Shown: positions 1-12,600 of the stretch, piece after piece | Layout: every line of letters begins with the position of its first letter | Numbering within the stretch: position 1 is the first letter of the stretch | Source of the DNA: Symbiodinium kawagutii | Taxonomy: Eukaryota > Sar > Dinophyceae > Suessiales > Symbiodiniaceae | Assembly: GCA_009767595.1 (NCBI GenBank) | Contig: VSDK01012723.1 | Coordinates: forward strand, 165,651 to 229,650 | Length of the DNA: 64,000 nt | Direction of reading: 5' to 3' | Notes under the pieces: model-generated | What the model was told of the DNA's origin: nothing | Database searches by the model: none | What the model saw: the letters and a program-made list of their open reading frames with translations, nothing else | Translations under genes and position numbers: made by a program

Positions 1-349
1 AATAATAATAAAAGATATACCAAAAATATAATAAATTATAAAAAAAATAATAAATATTTTATATTATTAATAATATTTTTAAATATTAAATAATTTTCCA
101 CCAATATAAAATAATTATTTCAACCTTAATAATTTTTATTTATAAAATTAAATATATTAAAAAATGTTTAAGTAGGATTAGAGGTAATAAAAAAATTTTT
201 AAGGATTTAAAGCCTGGCAAACAGCAGGCTCAAATACCAATAAAAGGTAATTACTCTAAGGAGATATATCTGCCAAAAAATTTTCTAAGTATTTAAAAAC
301 TAATAAGCCAAATTTTAAGCATTTATTTACCGCCATCCTTCAAAAAAAA

Positions 350-452
350 GGGGGTCGGCGGTACCTGGGCATTAGCCAATCCGGCGAAGCCGTACCGTGG
401 TCATATCAAGCCTTAGCTTGCTATCCCGGGTCGCGCAAGTGCCGCCGACCCC
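350..452. repeat. GC-rich inverted repeat (hairpin)
   Basis: An 11-bp perfect inverted repeat (GGGGTCGGCGG at 351-361, CCGCCGACCCC at 442-452) brackets about 80 bp of GC-rich sequence inside very AT-rich DNA. It resembles the GC clusters of organelle spacers. No gene is visible in it. Confidence 0.6.
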
Positions 453-839
453 AAAAACTCGAGGTTTGTTAACGTTGTTTTATTTCCACGATGTTCTCGT
501 TTGTATTTGGAGCTGTTTTTGGCCCCAGGCGGAAGGAAAAATTCGTCTTAGGGCAAAATAAGGAAAATCGACAAAAATGTGGAAATAGGGTGGGGATACG
601 GTGTTTTGTGGCGACATGGGTGAAGAGGAAAAATCAAAAAAATCGGGAAAAAATTGATCCAGGATGACAAGCCCGGACAGGAGTCGAAGTTGGATGGTTT
701 TGGGAGTGGTTTTTAGTGTTTTTTCGTCCATTGGTGAAATGTAAAACCCTGTAAATTACGGTGTTTTTGTAAAATTGGATACGAAAAAGAAGACGTGCAA
801 CGTTGCAAAAACAATGCAAATAGCGACGTTTTGGAAGGC

Positions 840-1061
840 TCGTATGCAAAAACCTCGTAAATACCGTGGCTTTTGAAAAAACATTGTAAATACCGTGGGT
901 TTGAGCACCTTGGTGCGAAAAAACGTCGGTATTTACGGTGTTTCGAGCTTCAAAGGTGGACGAAACGTCGTAAATACCGTGGTTTCGAGCACCTTGGTGT
1001 GAAAAAACATCGGTATTTACGGTGTTTCCAGCTTCCGAGGTGGACGAAACGTCGTAAATAG
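840..1061. repeat. 84-bp tandem repeat with internal palindrome
   Basis: Units start at 879, 963 and 1047 (the last truncated), with a partial unit before 879. Each unit contains GTAAATACCG and, about 40 bp later, its reverse complement CGGTATTTAC, so each copy can fold into a hairpin and neighbours can cross-pair. Short open frames exist on both strands, but they only reflect the repeat. Confidence 0.75.
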
Positions 1062-1137
1062 TAAGTTTTTTTGAGGTTTAGGAGTGCAGAAATTTCAAAG
1101 CTGCTCTTTGTGTATTTTGCATATGTTGCGTTTCGCG

Positions 1138-1190
1138 TCAAAACCTGACCCCCCCTTTTTTTAAAAAAATCCTGGGGGTCAGGTTTTGAC
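1138..1190. repeat. Near-perfect palindrome
   Basis: AAAACCTGACCCCC (1141-1154) is followed by a T-run/A-run core and then the exact inverse complement GGGGGTCAGGTTTT (1175-1188). It would extrude as a long hairpin. Function unknown. Confidence 0.7.
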
Positions 1191-2420
1191 TTTCCAGCAC
1201 TTTTTTTGCATTAACAACACTGACTCCAACAGAAAAGTTGGTCAGATTTTGCTATTCCAACGCATTTTTGCTTTAATCTTGACCGCCACATCTTGAGCCC
1301 GCCCCATTGCTCCGAGCCCTTAGGGCTTCGCCGGAATGCGAAGCCTGTCAATTTAATTTATGCTACTAAGTAAATTTACATTAAGAAACTTATTTACTTA
1401 CGATAAGAAGCTGATTTACACTGTATCTGTTTTTTTCAAGTATTAATACTGCATAATTGGAACAACGAATGACAAGAATATAAAAAAGGTATAAGAAAAT
1501 CAAATAACCGGTTCTGAATATTTCTGGGTGTGAGATGGTTTGAGTATAAAATTTTAGTTAGTGTCTCATTCTTTTACAAAAGTGTTTCGTAATTTTGTGC
1601 TTGGGAAAGAATATGTTCCGATATTCTTCGGTCATTCTTATCGAACGGAATTTGGGGTTGCGACTGATTATTAATATCCCATCCTTTTTCCACAGTCTTG
1701 ACTGTCCAGAATGAATGGGGTCTTCCTACTCTACCGTAGTCCGTTTCCCTTGGGGTGGCTAATCCCTTGAATACTTATTTTAGCGAAACGAATACTAAAA
1801 TTCAATAAAGATTTTAGCCAAATGGATACAATCATTTTAAAAATCCAAATTAGCAAAAAAAAAAGTACTTAAAAATCAATATCAAATTACCAGTAAAAAT
1901 ATCATAAAAATATACGCAAAGAAAAATACCAACATCGAAACAATACCGTGATCAAAACCTTTAACTTTCATCCACACCATCACTTCATTTCCAACAACTT
2001 TCTCTTCCTACAGGCTCCTTATTCTGGAAACTTCCGCCGCCGCCCTACATGCTTACTATGTTATGAAAAAGACCTAAAATATTGATTCAGAAATCCAGAT
2101 AGACAATATGTAAATTTTGGGAATGTCCTGAATTTCTTGGTATGTGCTTTAAATGTTCAGGGTTTTTGGTATCAAGGGCCTATTGAAATCTATCTAGCAA
2201 AATATGTTTTCTACCTAGTGCCAAGGATGAGAAAAATAGTAATTGAATAGATTAGATTTCAGGTGGCCACGAGAAACCATAATCACATTGCAATATAAAA
2301 ACTATGAATAAAAGACTATGAACAATTACGTACACAAAGGGCTCAATTTATGAAGAAAAAAATGACCTTGATAATTTCAAATGTTTAGTTAACTAGTCAA
2401 TCCATATTCTAATTATTTCT

Positions 2421-3648
2421 TGCAAAATATCTGTTTACTGGATAGTAAGCCAGGTAATGCCAGGCAGCGGAATAATTACTTCAATCTGCAGTCCCATCCA
2501 ACCAAGCTTCTCACTGAGCAGGCACGGTGGAAAACGGTCAAGGAAATCCACGACCACTTTCCGATTCCGCACGACAAATGCTCAGGTCACTTGCTTGGTG
2601 TCTGGTTCTTCGATTGAAAAGTGCCCCCTTTGCCCACATTACTGTACTCCCGGCCTGAATTGTTCTTAAAAGCGCCCGCAAAATAGCAAAAAGAGGTACA
2701 AAGAGAGAGTTTGTACATACATGCATGGCTGTGATTCCGCACCACCATGCGGTAGGCTTGAAGCGTGCTAGAACAAGGTCGACCCATCAGCCGAGGTGTT
2801 GGGCTTCTCGACTGGCCTCACACGAATTTCATGAACTCGATGACGCACGCGCCGCGTATATAAAAATATGATCAAAAATACCTGTCATATAGGCATATAC
2901 CAAGATATTCACCGCTGACTATCAAATTGTTGATATCTGTTGATCGCTTCTGTGTGCGTTGTATTGCCTGCAGGTGGAGACTTTCACAAATCGGGTACAT
3001 ATAGGTACATCACACGTGTGGTTGTTACGTCTCTGTTGCTGTGCTTGCTTGCAATAACACGGAATAAAAAGCAATAACAAGCCAAATGAAGTGCTAAATG
3101 ACCCAGATTTCCCCTGCACAATGTCACAAAATTGTTGAAAGTTGAACATATTCCTCTCACATTGCCTGCTGCTCAAGAAGCCCGGTGGGGCATCCTGGCA
3201 CTGTGAATCGTACAAGTTCGGTCCAAGAGAGATGTGCCAAAGACTGCAAGAGTCATAGGATGGAAGGCCGAGGAAACATTCATCCTGAAAGTGGAACATG
3301 GAAACCTCTTGATAGCACCCCTTGATAAGTCCTTGATAGCTTGCTCATGGTTGTTTCATATTCCCATGATATCTTCACGTCGGAAAGCCGAGCCTGTGGC
3401 TTGATGGTAGGTGGCTGAGAAGCCGGCGCCTGCGCGTGCAGCTTTGGAACGCCAAAAGGCACAATCTGATGAGAATACAATAGATGACAATATGAGAATA
3501 GGCTGATATAACTTATACAACTTATATATATTATACATATAAGTTATACATATAAGTTATATATGCAGATTACATATAGGTGTATATGTAATATATCTAG
3601 AGGATGTTCCAAAGAATTGGCAACAGAATGCCGTGGCCTGAATTTTGC
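2421..3648. other. Intergenic or downstream GPX region
   Basis: No recognisable exon was found here apart from a possible further 3' exon of the GPX gene. Minus-strand frames are open around 3390-3480, but two frames look equally protein-like. A TATA-rich stretch lies at 3520-3600. If the upstream TGA is read as selenocysteine, a SECIS element would be expected in this region on the minus strand. I could not identify one by eye. Confidence 0.35.
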
Positions 3649-6600
3649 CTGCGAGGAGTGCTTCAATGTCTGGCTTAATTTTCGAAGGAGGCACCCTGAT
3701 CATGGGAGGCTGTGACTTCATCGATGGAAAACGATGACAAACTCTGTCAACCTCTGTGGCTCTGACTTCGGGGAATAATATTTCAACACCTGGCCATCCC
3801 TGTCAATGACGAACTTTGCCTGAAACCAAGGCCATTGCGTCGCAGAAGCATATCAGTCAGCCAAATGATGGGTGTGTTAGTGTATGTATGTGCTCCTTGC
3901 ATCCCATTGGGCTCTGCATGACTGCACCAGTCTGTTCTAAGGCATGTGCAAAGTTCCAAGGGATGGGTCGCATGCTGCTTCGATTTCGCGTCTCCTGTGC
4001 ATTGTACCTCCCAAGCGCAGCTTTGGCCACTTTCAATCGCAAAAGGCTACTTGACTGTACTTGTCTACTCTTATCGAAAGGAAGCATCGACGGGTGCCCC
4101 AGGCCTGCAGAAATGCCAGGCTGGATGTGTGTGACGCCCGTTGACGTGGCACTTCTCGAAAATGGCAAAGTTTGAGTTTGTCAATCTGCCTTCGCCAAAC
4201 TCTCAAGTTTTGACCCGGCCAAACGCTACCTGCTGCACACGCAAATCCAATCGGTGCCTGTGATGAAGTTGCCAATCTGCTCGTTGGTGCCCTGGGCGAT
4301 GCAGTTTCGGTCAATTACAAAAGATTAACATCATAATCATAAGGAACAGCATGCTGCGATTGTGAGATCTTAAAAGCAAGTCCACATTTTGGGGAGAGAT
4401 CCGTGGCAAAAGCTTTAAGGACCTTTCGTGTGACTCACAGAAGGGGGGTCAATTCGGGTGAGCAAATCCGCTTAGATTGAATCAAAGTCAACTGCTGATG
4501 CACCTATGGAAAAACTCCAGGCTACAAGTGTGCGGCCTTCTCCTGCTTTCCAAACTGATTGCAGGGAAAACACAGCCTCGGCATGACTTTGTGCAAAATT
4601 GGGTTGTCTTCGAAATGTCTGTGGCATGGCTGCAGGAGTTCAGCCCCGTGTCCATGACAAACAGCAAATCTCCAGCTGGGTACAAAAATGATGGCATTCA
4701 GGCATGATGATGTACGACGTGCGATTTACGATGGATCATACATGAGGTGGTACACTGGAGAAAAAATAGTATGATGATGATGATGATGATGATGATAATG
4801 ATGATGATGACGATGATGACGATGATGACGATGATGATGATGATGGTGATGATGATGGTGATGGTGATGGTGATGGTGATGGTGATGATGATGATCATGA
4901 TGATCATGATGATCATGACGACAATGACCATGACAATGGTGATGCGAATGACTCTGATGGTCATGATGACTATATACGTTAAGCAAAGAATGATTAAACA
5001 AGTACAATTATGACTAATGACGACTGTGATGATTGCAGGGTCATGATGGTCATGATTCACGTAAACATTCCAGTCTTCCTTCGCTTGTGCGCATCTGTGG
5101 AAGATTCCTTGTCGTCAGAGTGCTTAATGTAGGATCTGATGTTGGAGTGGAAGGAGCCAACGGACAAGCCGACAAAAATGCTTTGATGAAAGATTTTGAT
5201 AGAGTATGATGGAGCATTGCAACTTCGGCAACTCCTGACCGCAGCTACTGTAAAGTTGGAAACTTGGCTATAAATGCACAATCTTGCAAATGTATAGTGC
5301 TAAAGTTCACTCATTTTTGGCACAAAGCTGCGCTAGAGGTATTTGTTCAAAGAAGATACATACGGAGGTATGTACACAGGGGATACCAGATTCCCAACGA
5401 ACCCACAGGTGGGAAAGTGACCTGCACCAGCCACCGTCACTACCCACAAGCAGGAACAAAAGGAAACCCAAGTAACGATCCCAAATGATGTGCAGGTTAA
5501 AAACTTGAAAAAGACCCACCTGGGGGAACGATAAAATGAGGCTACACAGCCGGGCTCCACAGCCAACAACAATCAACCAGAGAAGAAACACACGTTCCCA
5601 GATACCGGTATCCACCCGCCCCAACTCTAAGCCGATTGCGGCTTGCAGACCCCTGGGGAGGGTGCCAAGTGCGAAAAAGAAAGGAAGAAGACCCATGGGT
5701 GCTCATGGGAGAGGTGAAGAGGGTTCCCTAGGAACCAAAACTTCAAATTGTGAACCGTAACGCTCCCAAAATGGAGCCCCTGATCTGTAGTCAAGTTGAT
5801 CTGACCAGAATTCAAACTGGGCTGTTCTCACAAATTAAAGAAATCGGAGATTAAAAAGTGAACCGTAACGCTCCCAAAATGGAGCCCCTGATCTGTAGTC
5901 AAGTTGATCTGACCAGAATTCAAACTGGGCTGTTCTCACAAATTAAAGAAATCGGAGATTAAAAAGCCATCACGGCGACGATACAAAACTCTTTTCTCAG
6001 GCTGTTTCAAAGTTTGGTCGGGCGCGAGACGCGAGCTGCTGCAAAAGACGTTCTCTAGCCGGTGGTAAGTTAAACTCAGTGAGGCAGGCCAACCCATCGG
6101 TGATGTAGATCCGTGCAGTTTTTGCACAGTTCCACCTGCCGATGTGGCACACAAGTGCCAGATTATTGGTGCAACGGAAGTGGTGAGTGGCACCGCCTCG
6201 TCTACAACTATACCATCGGAAGCTGCCAGTGATTTTCAAATCTTGCAGCAGAGTTTTTAATCGCAGCCTTTGAGTAGCGGGCGATACACGGGTGAGAGAA
6301 TCACCTGGTTTTAAACGTGACATGTAAGTACGCAAGAGCCCGCCAATCCAGGAATCATCCAGGACAAGAGATTCACGCGCACCTACACGCTGGCCACTTT
6401 TGGTGAGTGGCAACGACCAAACTGCATGATCTTTGTGATCAAAAGTGAAATCAGCCTTTTTAGCTTGGAAAAGTTCGCCGGAGCGGGGATATCTGTAAAA
6501 CCCCAACACCAGCAAAATGCCAGTGTCTTGCCACTGGCGCTCAAAAGCGGATTGCGCTAAAGCATATACTAATTTTGGCGTAAAAGGCAAAGCTCTCAAA

Positions 6601-9600
6601 GGAAGCTCAGCCCTGCCCCATGCAGAGTGCAAGCGCCACCCCCCCGCCAGATGTCCTTTCACCGAGGGGTAAAGGTGTCCCAGGCCCGACAGTAGGTCAC
6701 CAGCCCAACCTTTGGGATCACCATTCTCCCAAAGCTCTTCAATGCATTGACACACCATGGCATCTAAGGCAGGATTGGATTGGGGATAGGGCAGCCGATG
6801 TTGAATTAAGAAATCAAGAAAACGATGAACGGCCTTTTCATATCGTTTTAACGTTGAAGGTTGCACCACCTGTGATTGCAAAGTACCCACCCGCTGTCTG
6901 GCTTTTGCTCTGGCTTGGCGATTTTGTTCTGTCCTAATGACGCGCTTTGGCATCACTTCCACCTGGGAGGTTTGTCCAGGTGACTCCATGGTCGACCTGG
7001 CCAGCTGACGTGGAGTTCAGAGTTTGTCGCCAAGACCAGAGTTGCCAGACGCTTGAAGGCAAAGGGCGGCATACCAATTGAGCAGGCCATCTGGTAGGCT
7101 TGCTGCATATCAGCCACTGCAATCACATAGCTTTTCTGATGGTGCTTGGATTCGCGCAAAAGGCGCCGAAGAGCAGCTTCAACTGCATTGCAAGGACGGT
7201 TCCACACAGCAGCTGGTGGCACCTTGTATTGGACGAGATGGCGCCAGTGGCCCACGGACACATCCATGGAACCAGCAAATTGGCACAAGCCAAAGTTTCC
7301 GGAGGCCAGGTTCAGCAAGGACACTTTCGAAGCTGCCTCCCAGAGGCAGAGCTTTGCTACCATCTCAGGCGATCCAGGCCCAAGCATCCAGGACTGAACC
7401 TGGCCACAACCTCGTACAGCTGACATGGACAGTTGCCCACGCAACGAACACGCCAGCAATTGAGGAGGCAACCAAGGCTCGCCAGACGAGGATTCCAGGG
7501 GACCCTCACCAGTAGCGCTTTCAGCACTGAGCCAAGCGGCCCAGAGAGCAGCTGTAAGGTCCCGGTCTGAAGTAAAAGTGTCAGGGATCAATCCTGACAG
7601 CAGTCTGGCGACCACAACTAACTATTGGGAACATGTTGCCAACTGCCTGGCCCATCTCGCCCTCAGAGAACTTGACACGGCCCCGACTGAAATGCTGGGA
7701 GCTCAGCCCCATCATTCGGCCACATTCAATGGCCTTCAAACGTCTGACACCGTTGCTGTCACGAACGAGCCAATCATCCTCATAATGATACACTTGAAGG
7801 CGATACGCATCTCCCTTCCATCTGTTTTTGGCCGCTTCTGATGCGGTCTTGATGCCAGCTGCGATTGTTGGCGGGGCGGTCTTCTTGACAGGCCGTGTGA
7901 ATGTAGGCCAAGCTCCAGCTTCAGGTTTGATGCGTTCAGCACCTGTGTTCAAGAAGTGCTTCAGTGGGGGCTTGGCTCCCACACCTTTGACGAGGATGCG
8001 GTGATTGGCTTCCGGTCCTTCCTCACACTTGGTCAAAGTGAGGTCTGATCCCAAGGGAACTTCGAGTCCTCGGATCCAAAACTGTCGGGGACGGCGGCAG
8101 TGCATGTAGTCCTCACCTTTTACATGATAAGGTGACCATGGAATCTTCTGCCGCACTAAAGTTGAGTCAGCCTCATCGAACATCACGTTCTCGTAGAACT
8201 CGATGACTTTCCATGGCCGACATCCAGGCCAGTCGGCAACGGCCTTCAACCATTGAGTGATCTTCAGCATTGGCTCCAGGAGCTGCCCCCTAGCTGAATC
8301 AAGCCCCTTTCGGCTTGCGTTGAGTTTACTCTGTTCTTGACAGGGCCAGCCACCACCGTGAAGAACTGCAGTCACCTTTGGGAGGCATTGTCTCCAAAGC
8401 TTCACGTCCTCCTGTGTGATTTTGTCGATCCCTGCAATGCACAGAGCATCGGAATGTCGGGCTTTGAAGTGCTTCCGCAACTTATCATCGATCTCAACAA
8501 AGATGACAGCAACAGGGGAGATGCCCAACAAAACCAAGGCCTCAGTGAGACTGCCCACTCCTCCGAACTCTTCGATGACCAAGATGGCATCAGTGGCCTG
8601 GGTCATCGCATCTTGATCTCGCAGCCAGGCTCTTCGTGAGATCCCAAACGTTGGTGAAGCTTGAGCCATTTCTGCTGCTCCTCCAGAGCCTTCCTCAACA
8701 TCCACTGCCAATGGCGATCCTATGCAACTCAACACAGGGACGCCATGCAGCAATGTAGCAAACAGCCCAATCCACAAATGATCACCAAAATCAAGAGAAA
8801 GATGAACGTGTTCCATCTTCATACTCCTTCGGATCACAGGCTCCACCATCGTGGATCCCGAAGTTGAAAGCCGACTCAGGTGAGCCATCACATTCACGAC
8901 TCCCATGATGTCGTCCAGGGTCGCCTTGTCCGTACCCTCATTCTGAAGGAGGAAAATGACTCCTCCTACAAGCTCCAAGAGGAGCTTGCTTTCGAATTTC
9001 AGCTCTCCTTCATAGACTCTCATCATCCAGGGCTTCAACTTGCGGCGGTCAGCTGGTCCCAGTTCTGCAGTTCCAATCGCGACTTCCTCACTACGGTCAC
9101 CATTGTCGAGCCACACTTGAAGGGTTCCGTCTGCAGTGCGTCCATAACAGAAACCTCCGAGTCCAGCATCCAGCGTTTCGCGGCTTAGGGGCCAACCTTC
9201 AATGAGCCTCTGGATTGGCGCCCCTTCTGGTAAACCATGAACAACCATCATTCCATTGTGCCATCCACGGGGCATGAACTTCAGTCTCGGCCTGCGATGA
9301 TCACCAGCCAGCCCAAACACCTCAGCACGCACAGGCTTGTTCACCACAAAGTCCTTCCTCCATGGTTCATCCAGGAAGTAGACCACATACCCCTCGCCAT
9401 GGTGCTCCGGGAAGGCTATCTTCAGGCCTGTGGGGTGTGCGACCAATCGTCCTCCTCGGGAGTAGCAACGGTTGATGTTTCGAGCATCTCCCTCCTGGTC
9501 CTTGTACAGCAAGTTAACCAGGTCGACATCAAACACCAGGCTCAACAGTCGCCGTGGCCCTTCAGGCTCCAGCTTCCATGTGCGGTGGATCCCATAAGCT

Positions 9601-12600
9601 CCCACCAGGGCCTGGTCTTGAGAACTCTTCCCATCCAGGGTGTGCTCGGCCTCAACCAAGTCCAAAAGGAGCAGACCTTTGACGATGCTTTCCCAATCCG
9701 ACTCATCATCCACATAGACGATGGCACCATCAAACATCTCATCTCGAACACCTGACCGATGAACGAGCTCCACCTCCGACCTGGTCCAGTTCACTGGTTT
9801 CTTCAGCTGCTGTGTGAAGGTGGTGACATTGGACTTCACCTTCTTGACCTCCTCGGCTTCGAAGGCATCCTTGACCAGGTCCCATGTCAATGGATATGCC
9901 CTCTGCACTGGGGTTCCACAAAAGCCTGGACCTCGGCGCAGTGATCTCTTTTGCCAAGCCTGGACCTCAACGGTTCGGTTACCAGTGCAGAAGTACGCCA
10001 CACAGTGGACAAGCCTCTGTGCAACAGCCTTCTGCCCCGGTGACCAGACCTGAGGGTAGCAAGGGCACACCAGCTCTTCGGCTCGATGACCACGGGCACC
10101 AAAGTTCAGGAACAGCACCATCAACCATTCCCAGCAGAGCTGACCCGCCACCGGGATCTTCTCAGCCAACTCCTGGTCAACTTGTGCAGGAACCGCTTCA
10201 CCCTCCTTGAGGTTCTTTAGAAGAGCAAACACATCCTTCTCCGCTTGGCTTTCAACTGGCATCGCCATGGGTAGGAGAGGAGGCTTTTCTGACTGTAAAG
10301 TCTCTAGCGCAGCAGCAGGCAGCCCTCTAGCAAACCCTCCAAGGTTTGACGGTCTCTCCAAGATGACGGTCTTGAGGACTAGACCCAAAGAACAGACAGA
10401 AAGCTCCCGCCTACCCAGGATGCGCAGCTCCTTCAGGCCCTCCGCTTGAGATCTTGGTGGTGGGATCCCTGCACAATTCTCTAGGCTCCACAACTCGATG
10501 AGCTCCTCAGCGTTCCACACTTCCTCATGGCTGCTAACGTAAAGGGCTCGACCACACAAGATTCTACGGCCAACCTCTCTTCGGACCTTCAACTTGAGGT
10601 CACTCCAAAAGTTTGAACGGGGCCATAAGGTTGTTCCATTTCCCACGAACACTCCTCCATCTGATGGGTTCCTCATCCATTCCTCAGTTGCAAGCTTGAC
10701 TGCAACTCCTCGAATGGTGACCAAGGTCTTGCTCCTAGCCGGTGGGTCAAGAGGCTCCGGTACGCCCTTCCTTGTCCTGAAGCTCTCAGGAGCCAAGAAC
10801 TCATATCCCAACTCGGGGTAGCACCTCATCAACCGAGCCAGCAAGATATCAAGCTTGCCATCGGCTCCNNNNNNNNNNNNNNNNNNNNNNNNNNNNNNNN
10901 NNNNNNNNNNGATTGTCTGACCAGGTCTTGAAGTTCCGGTCCCCATCATCTAGTATCGGCCCCCTCGTGCGCGACCTTTGCGGCTCTTCTTGCCTCCCTT
11001 CTGCACTGGATCGTTGGTTGGGGCTACGTCCCCGTCCTTGTTCTCCTTCGATCCTTTCCCTGGGTCCGCTGGAGGTGAATTCCACCAGGGAGGTCCTCTT
11101 TGGTAGCCCCGGCCTTTTCCGAGCCTCTGCTCTGCCCGCAATTGAGTCTGTGCGGCTTTCACCTCCTGCAGGAAGTAGGATCTCGCCTCCTCCATGTCGA
11201 CGAGCTCCAACAAATTTGCCTGGGACCAATTCCCTTGCTCGACGCTCAGCTCCAACGCCTTCTGGCGCTGTACCAACACGTCCATGGCCGAGGGCACCAT
11301 GTTGCGTGCCAAAAGATCGAGGACCAGCATGATGGTCTTCATCTCTCTTGCTGTCCTTTGGCCCAGACCTGTTGCTGGGTTCTTCACAAAGTAGACCTGC
11401 TGGAGATAGGCTCTGGCCACTGCCGGGAGAACTGACATGTCCTCCTCCTCCGCCCCCCTTCCCGTGCTCCTCAACAGGAGCTCTTGGTACCGCTGCAGCG
11501 TCAAGTCCGCCAATCGACCGGGACGCTTCAAGTGCGTGCGCTTGAGTCGATCGATTCCTTCGGGAAGGGGGGCCAAGCGAAAAACTGAACTTCCACTTGA
11601 GGAGTCACTTGAGCTCTCGTCTGAACTCTTCTCAGCTTTCTTCTTTTTCTTTTCTCCCTCATCCTTCTCATCTCTCTTCTTGGATCTTTTCTTGCCCTTC
11701 TTCTTTTTCTTCGACCTTCGAAGACGGAGTGCAGATTCAACCTGCTTTGCAGGCTTTCTCTTTTGGAGAACCTGCGCATAGTCCTCTTCACCGCCGTCAT
11801 CCGACAGTGGGTCATCCAAAGATCTCTTCTTGTCGTGTGCTGGACTCCTCTCCCTTCGACGCTTCGATTGGGGCTCATCCTCCAAAGGCTCGGCCGCTCC
11901 AGGTTCTGCACCACCCACTCCTTCCAGAGCAGCACGAAGGCCGGTGACCCCGGCTGCCCCAGGTTGAACAGGTGGCACAGTTCCGCTTGGGCCAGCCGCA
12001 TGAGGGTCCACTCCACCTTGATGTCGAACTCGTCCTGGGATCGCAGCCTTCTGCTCAGCGGTCAACCATCGAGCATTCGCAGCTTCATCTGGCTGCAGCA
12101 TTCTGAACACATCAACATGTACCAGCTCACGGTACCCTCCAACATGGGAGCAATTCTTCTGGGGCTCGATGCAGAAATGGAAGAAGGCCTCCGCTTCATC
12201 TTCCAACTTTCCAAACGTTGACTCAAACCACCACTGGTAGTAGGGGTCCTCAATGGCCAACATTCGCCCAGTCCATGTTTGGCCCACTCCCTTATCCGAT
12301 CCCAGGGGGTCAAGCTTTTCAACCTGACAGATGAAATGACCCATCCTGGATCCATCGTCATGGTAGGCCGCACACTCGACGATGCCATGGGGCTCTAAGC
12401 CCACAAAGTGGTCCGCCCCCGCCGAGCGACCTGTTCGTCGCCAGGGCTCGGGCATCACCCAGCACTGAAGGTGATCACCCCAAGAAGCCCTTTCCCTCCA
12501 GTGGACTAACCCACCTTCAGGTTTGGACTTCTCAAGGTCCTCCAGCACTTGGCACCCGACCCTTGATCCAAAGAAACTGGTTGTGCAATGATGTGAACAA

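Larger units (their letters stand above)
1..2420. other. AT-rich block of foreign-looking composition
   Basis: The first 2.4 kb is dominated by A/T runs, with small GC-rich islands (350-452, 1300-1350), a palindromic repeat (840-1061) and a strong hairpin (1138-1190). No credible coding exon is visible. Two islands share the motif CCGGCGAAGCC in opposite orientation (about 392-402 and 1322-1332). AT-rich spacer with GC clusters is typical of organelle DNA in many algae and fungi, so this may be organelle-derived DNA, another organism joined in assembly, or an unusual intergenic block. The change to the roughly 45-50 percent GC texture of the rest occurs near 2.4 kb. Confidence 0.5.

Noticed and set aside
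840..1200. CRISPR-like array
   Set aside because: The 84-bp units are contiguous tandem repeats with no variable spacers, and the genome is eukaryotic.
1561..1800. Possible organelle rRNA fragment in the AT-rich block
   Set aside because: Texture is suggestive, but I could not match any conserved rRNA segment by eye.
3857..4168. 103-codon minus-strand frame taken as one gene
   Set aside because: It is a shadow of several GPX exons. Only the segment at 3950-3977 contributes, spliced to its neighbours.
4698..5060. Long Ile/Met/His-rich open frames
   Set aside because: They are translations of the ATG/GAT microsatellite.
7078..10450. Numerous plus-strand frames over element 1 (for example 9237-9755)
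   Set aside because: Antisense shadows of the GC-rich coding sequence of the element.
10941..10955. Apparent gag-TAG-pol readthrough in element 1 (the stop is followed in frame by ATGATG)
   Set aside because: The frame match depends on a 42-N gap 39 nt downstream whose true length is unknown. Element 2 shows the second frame starting inside gag in a different frame, and element 1 has a similar open frame over 11229-10911.
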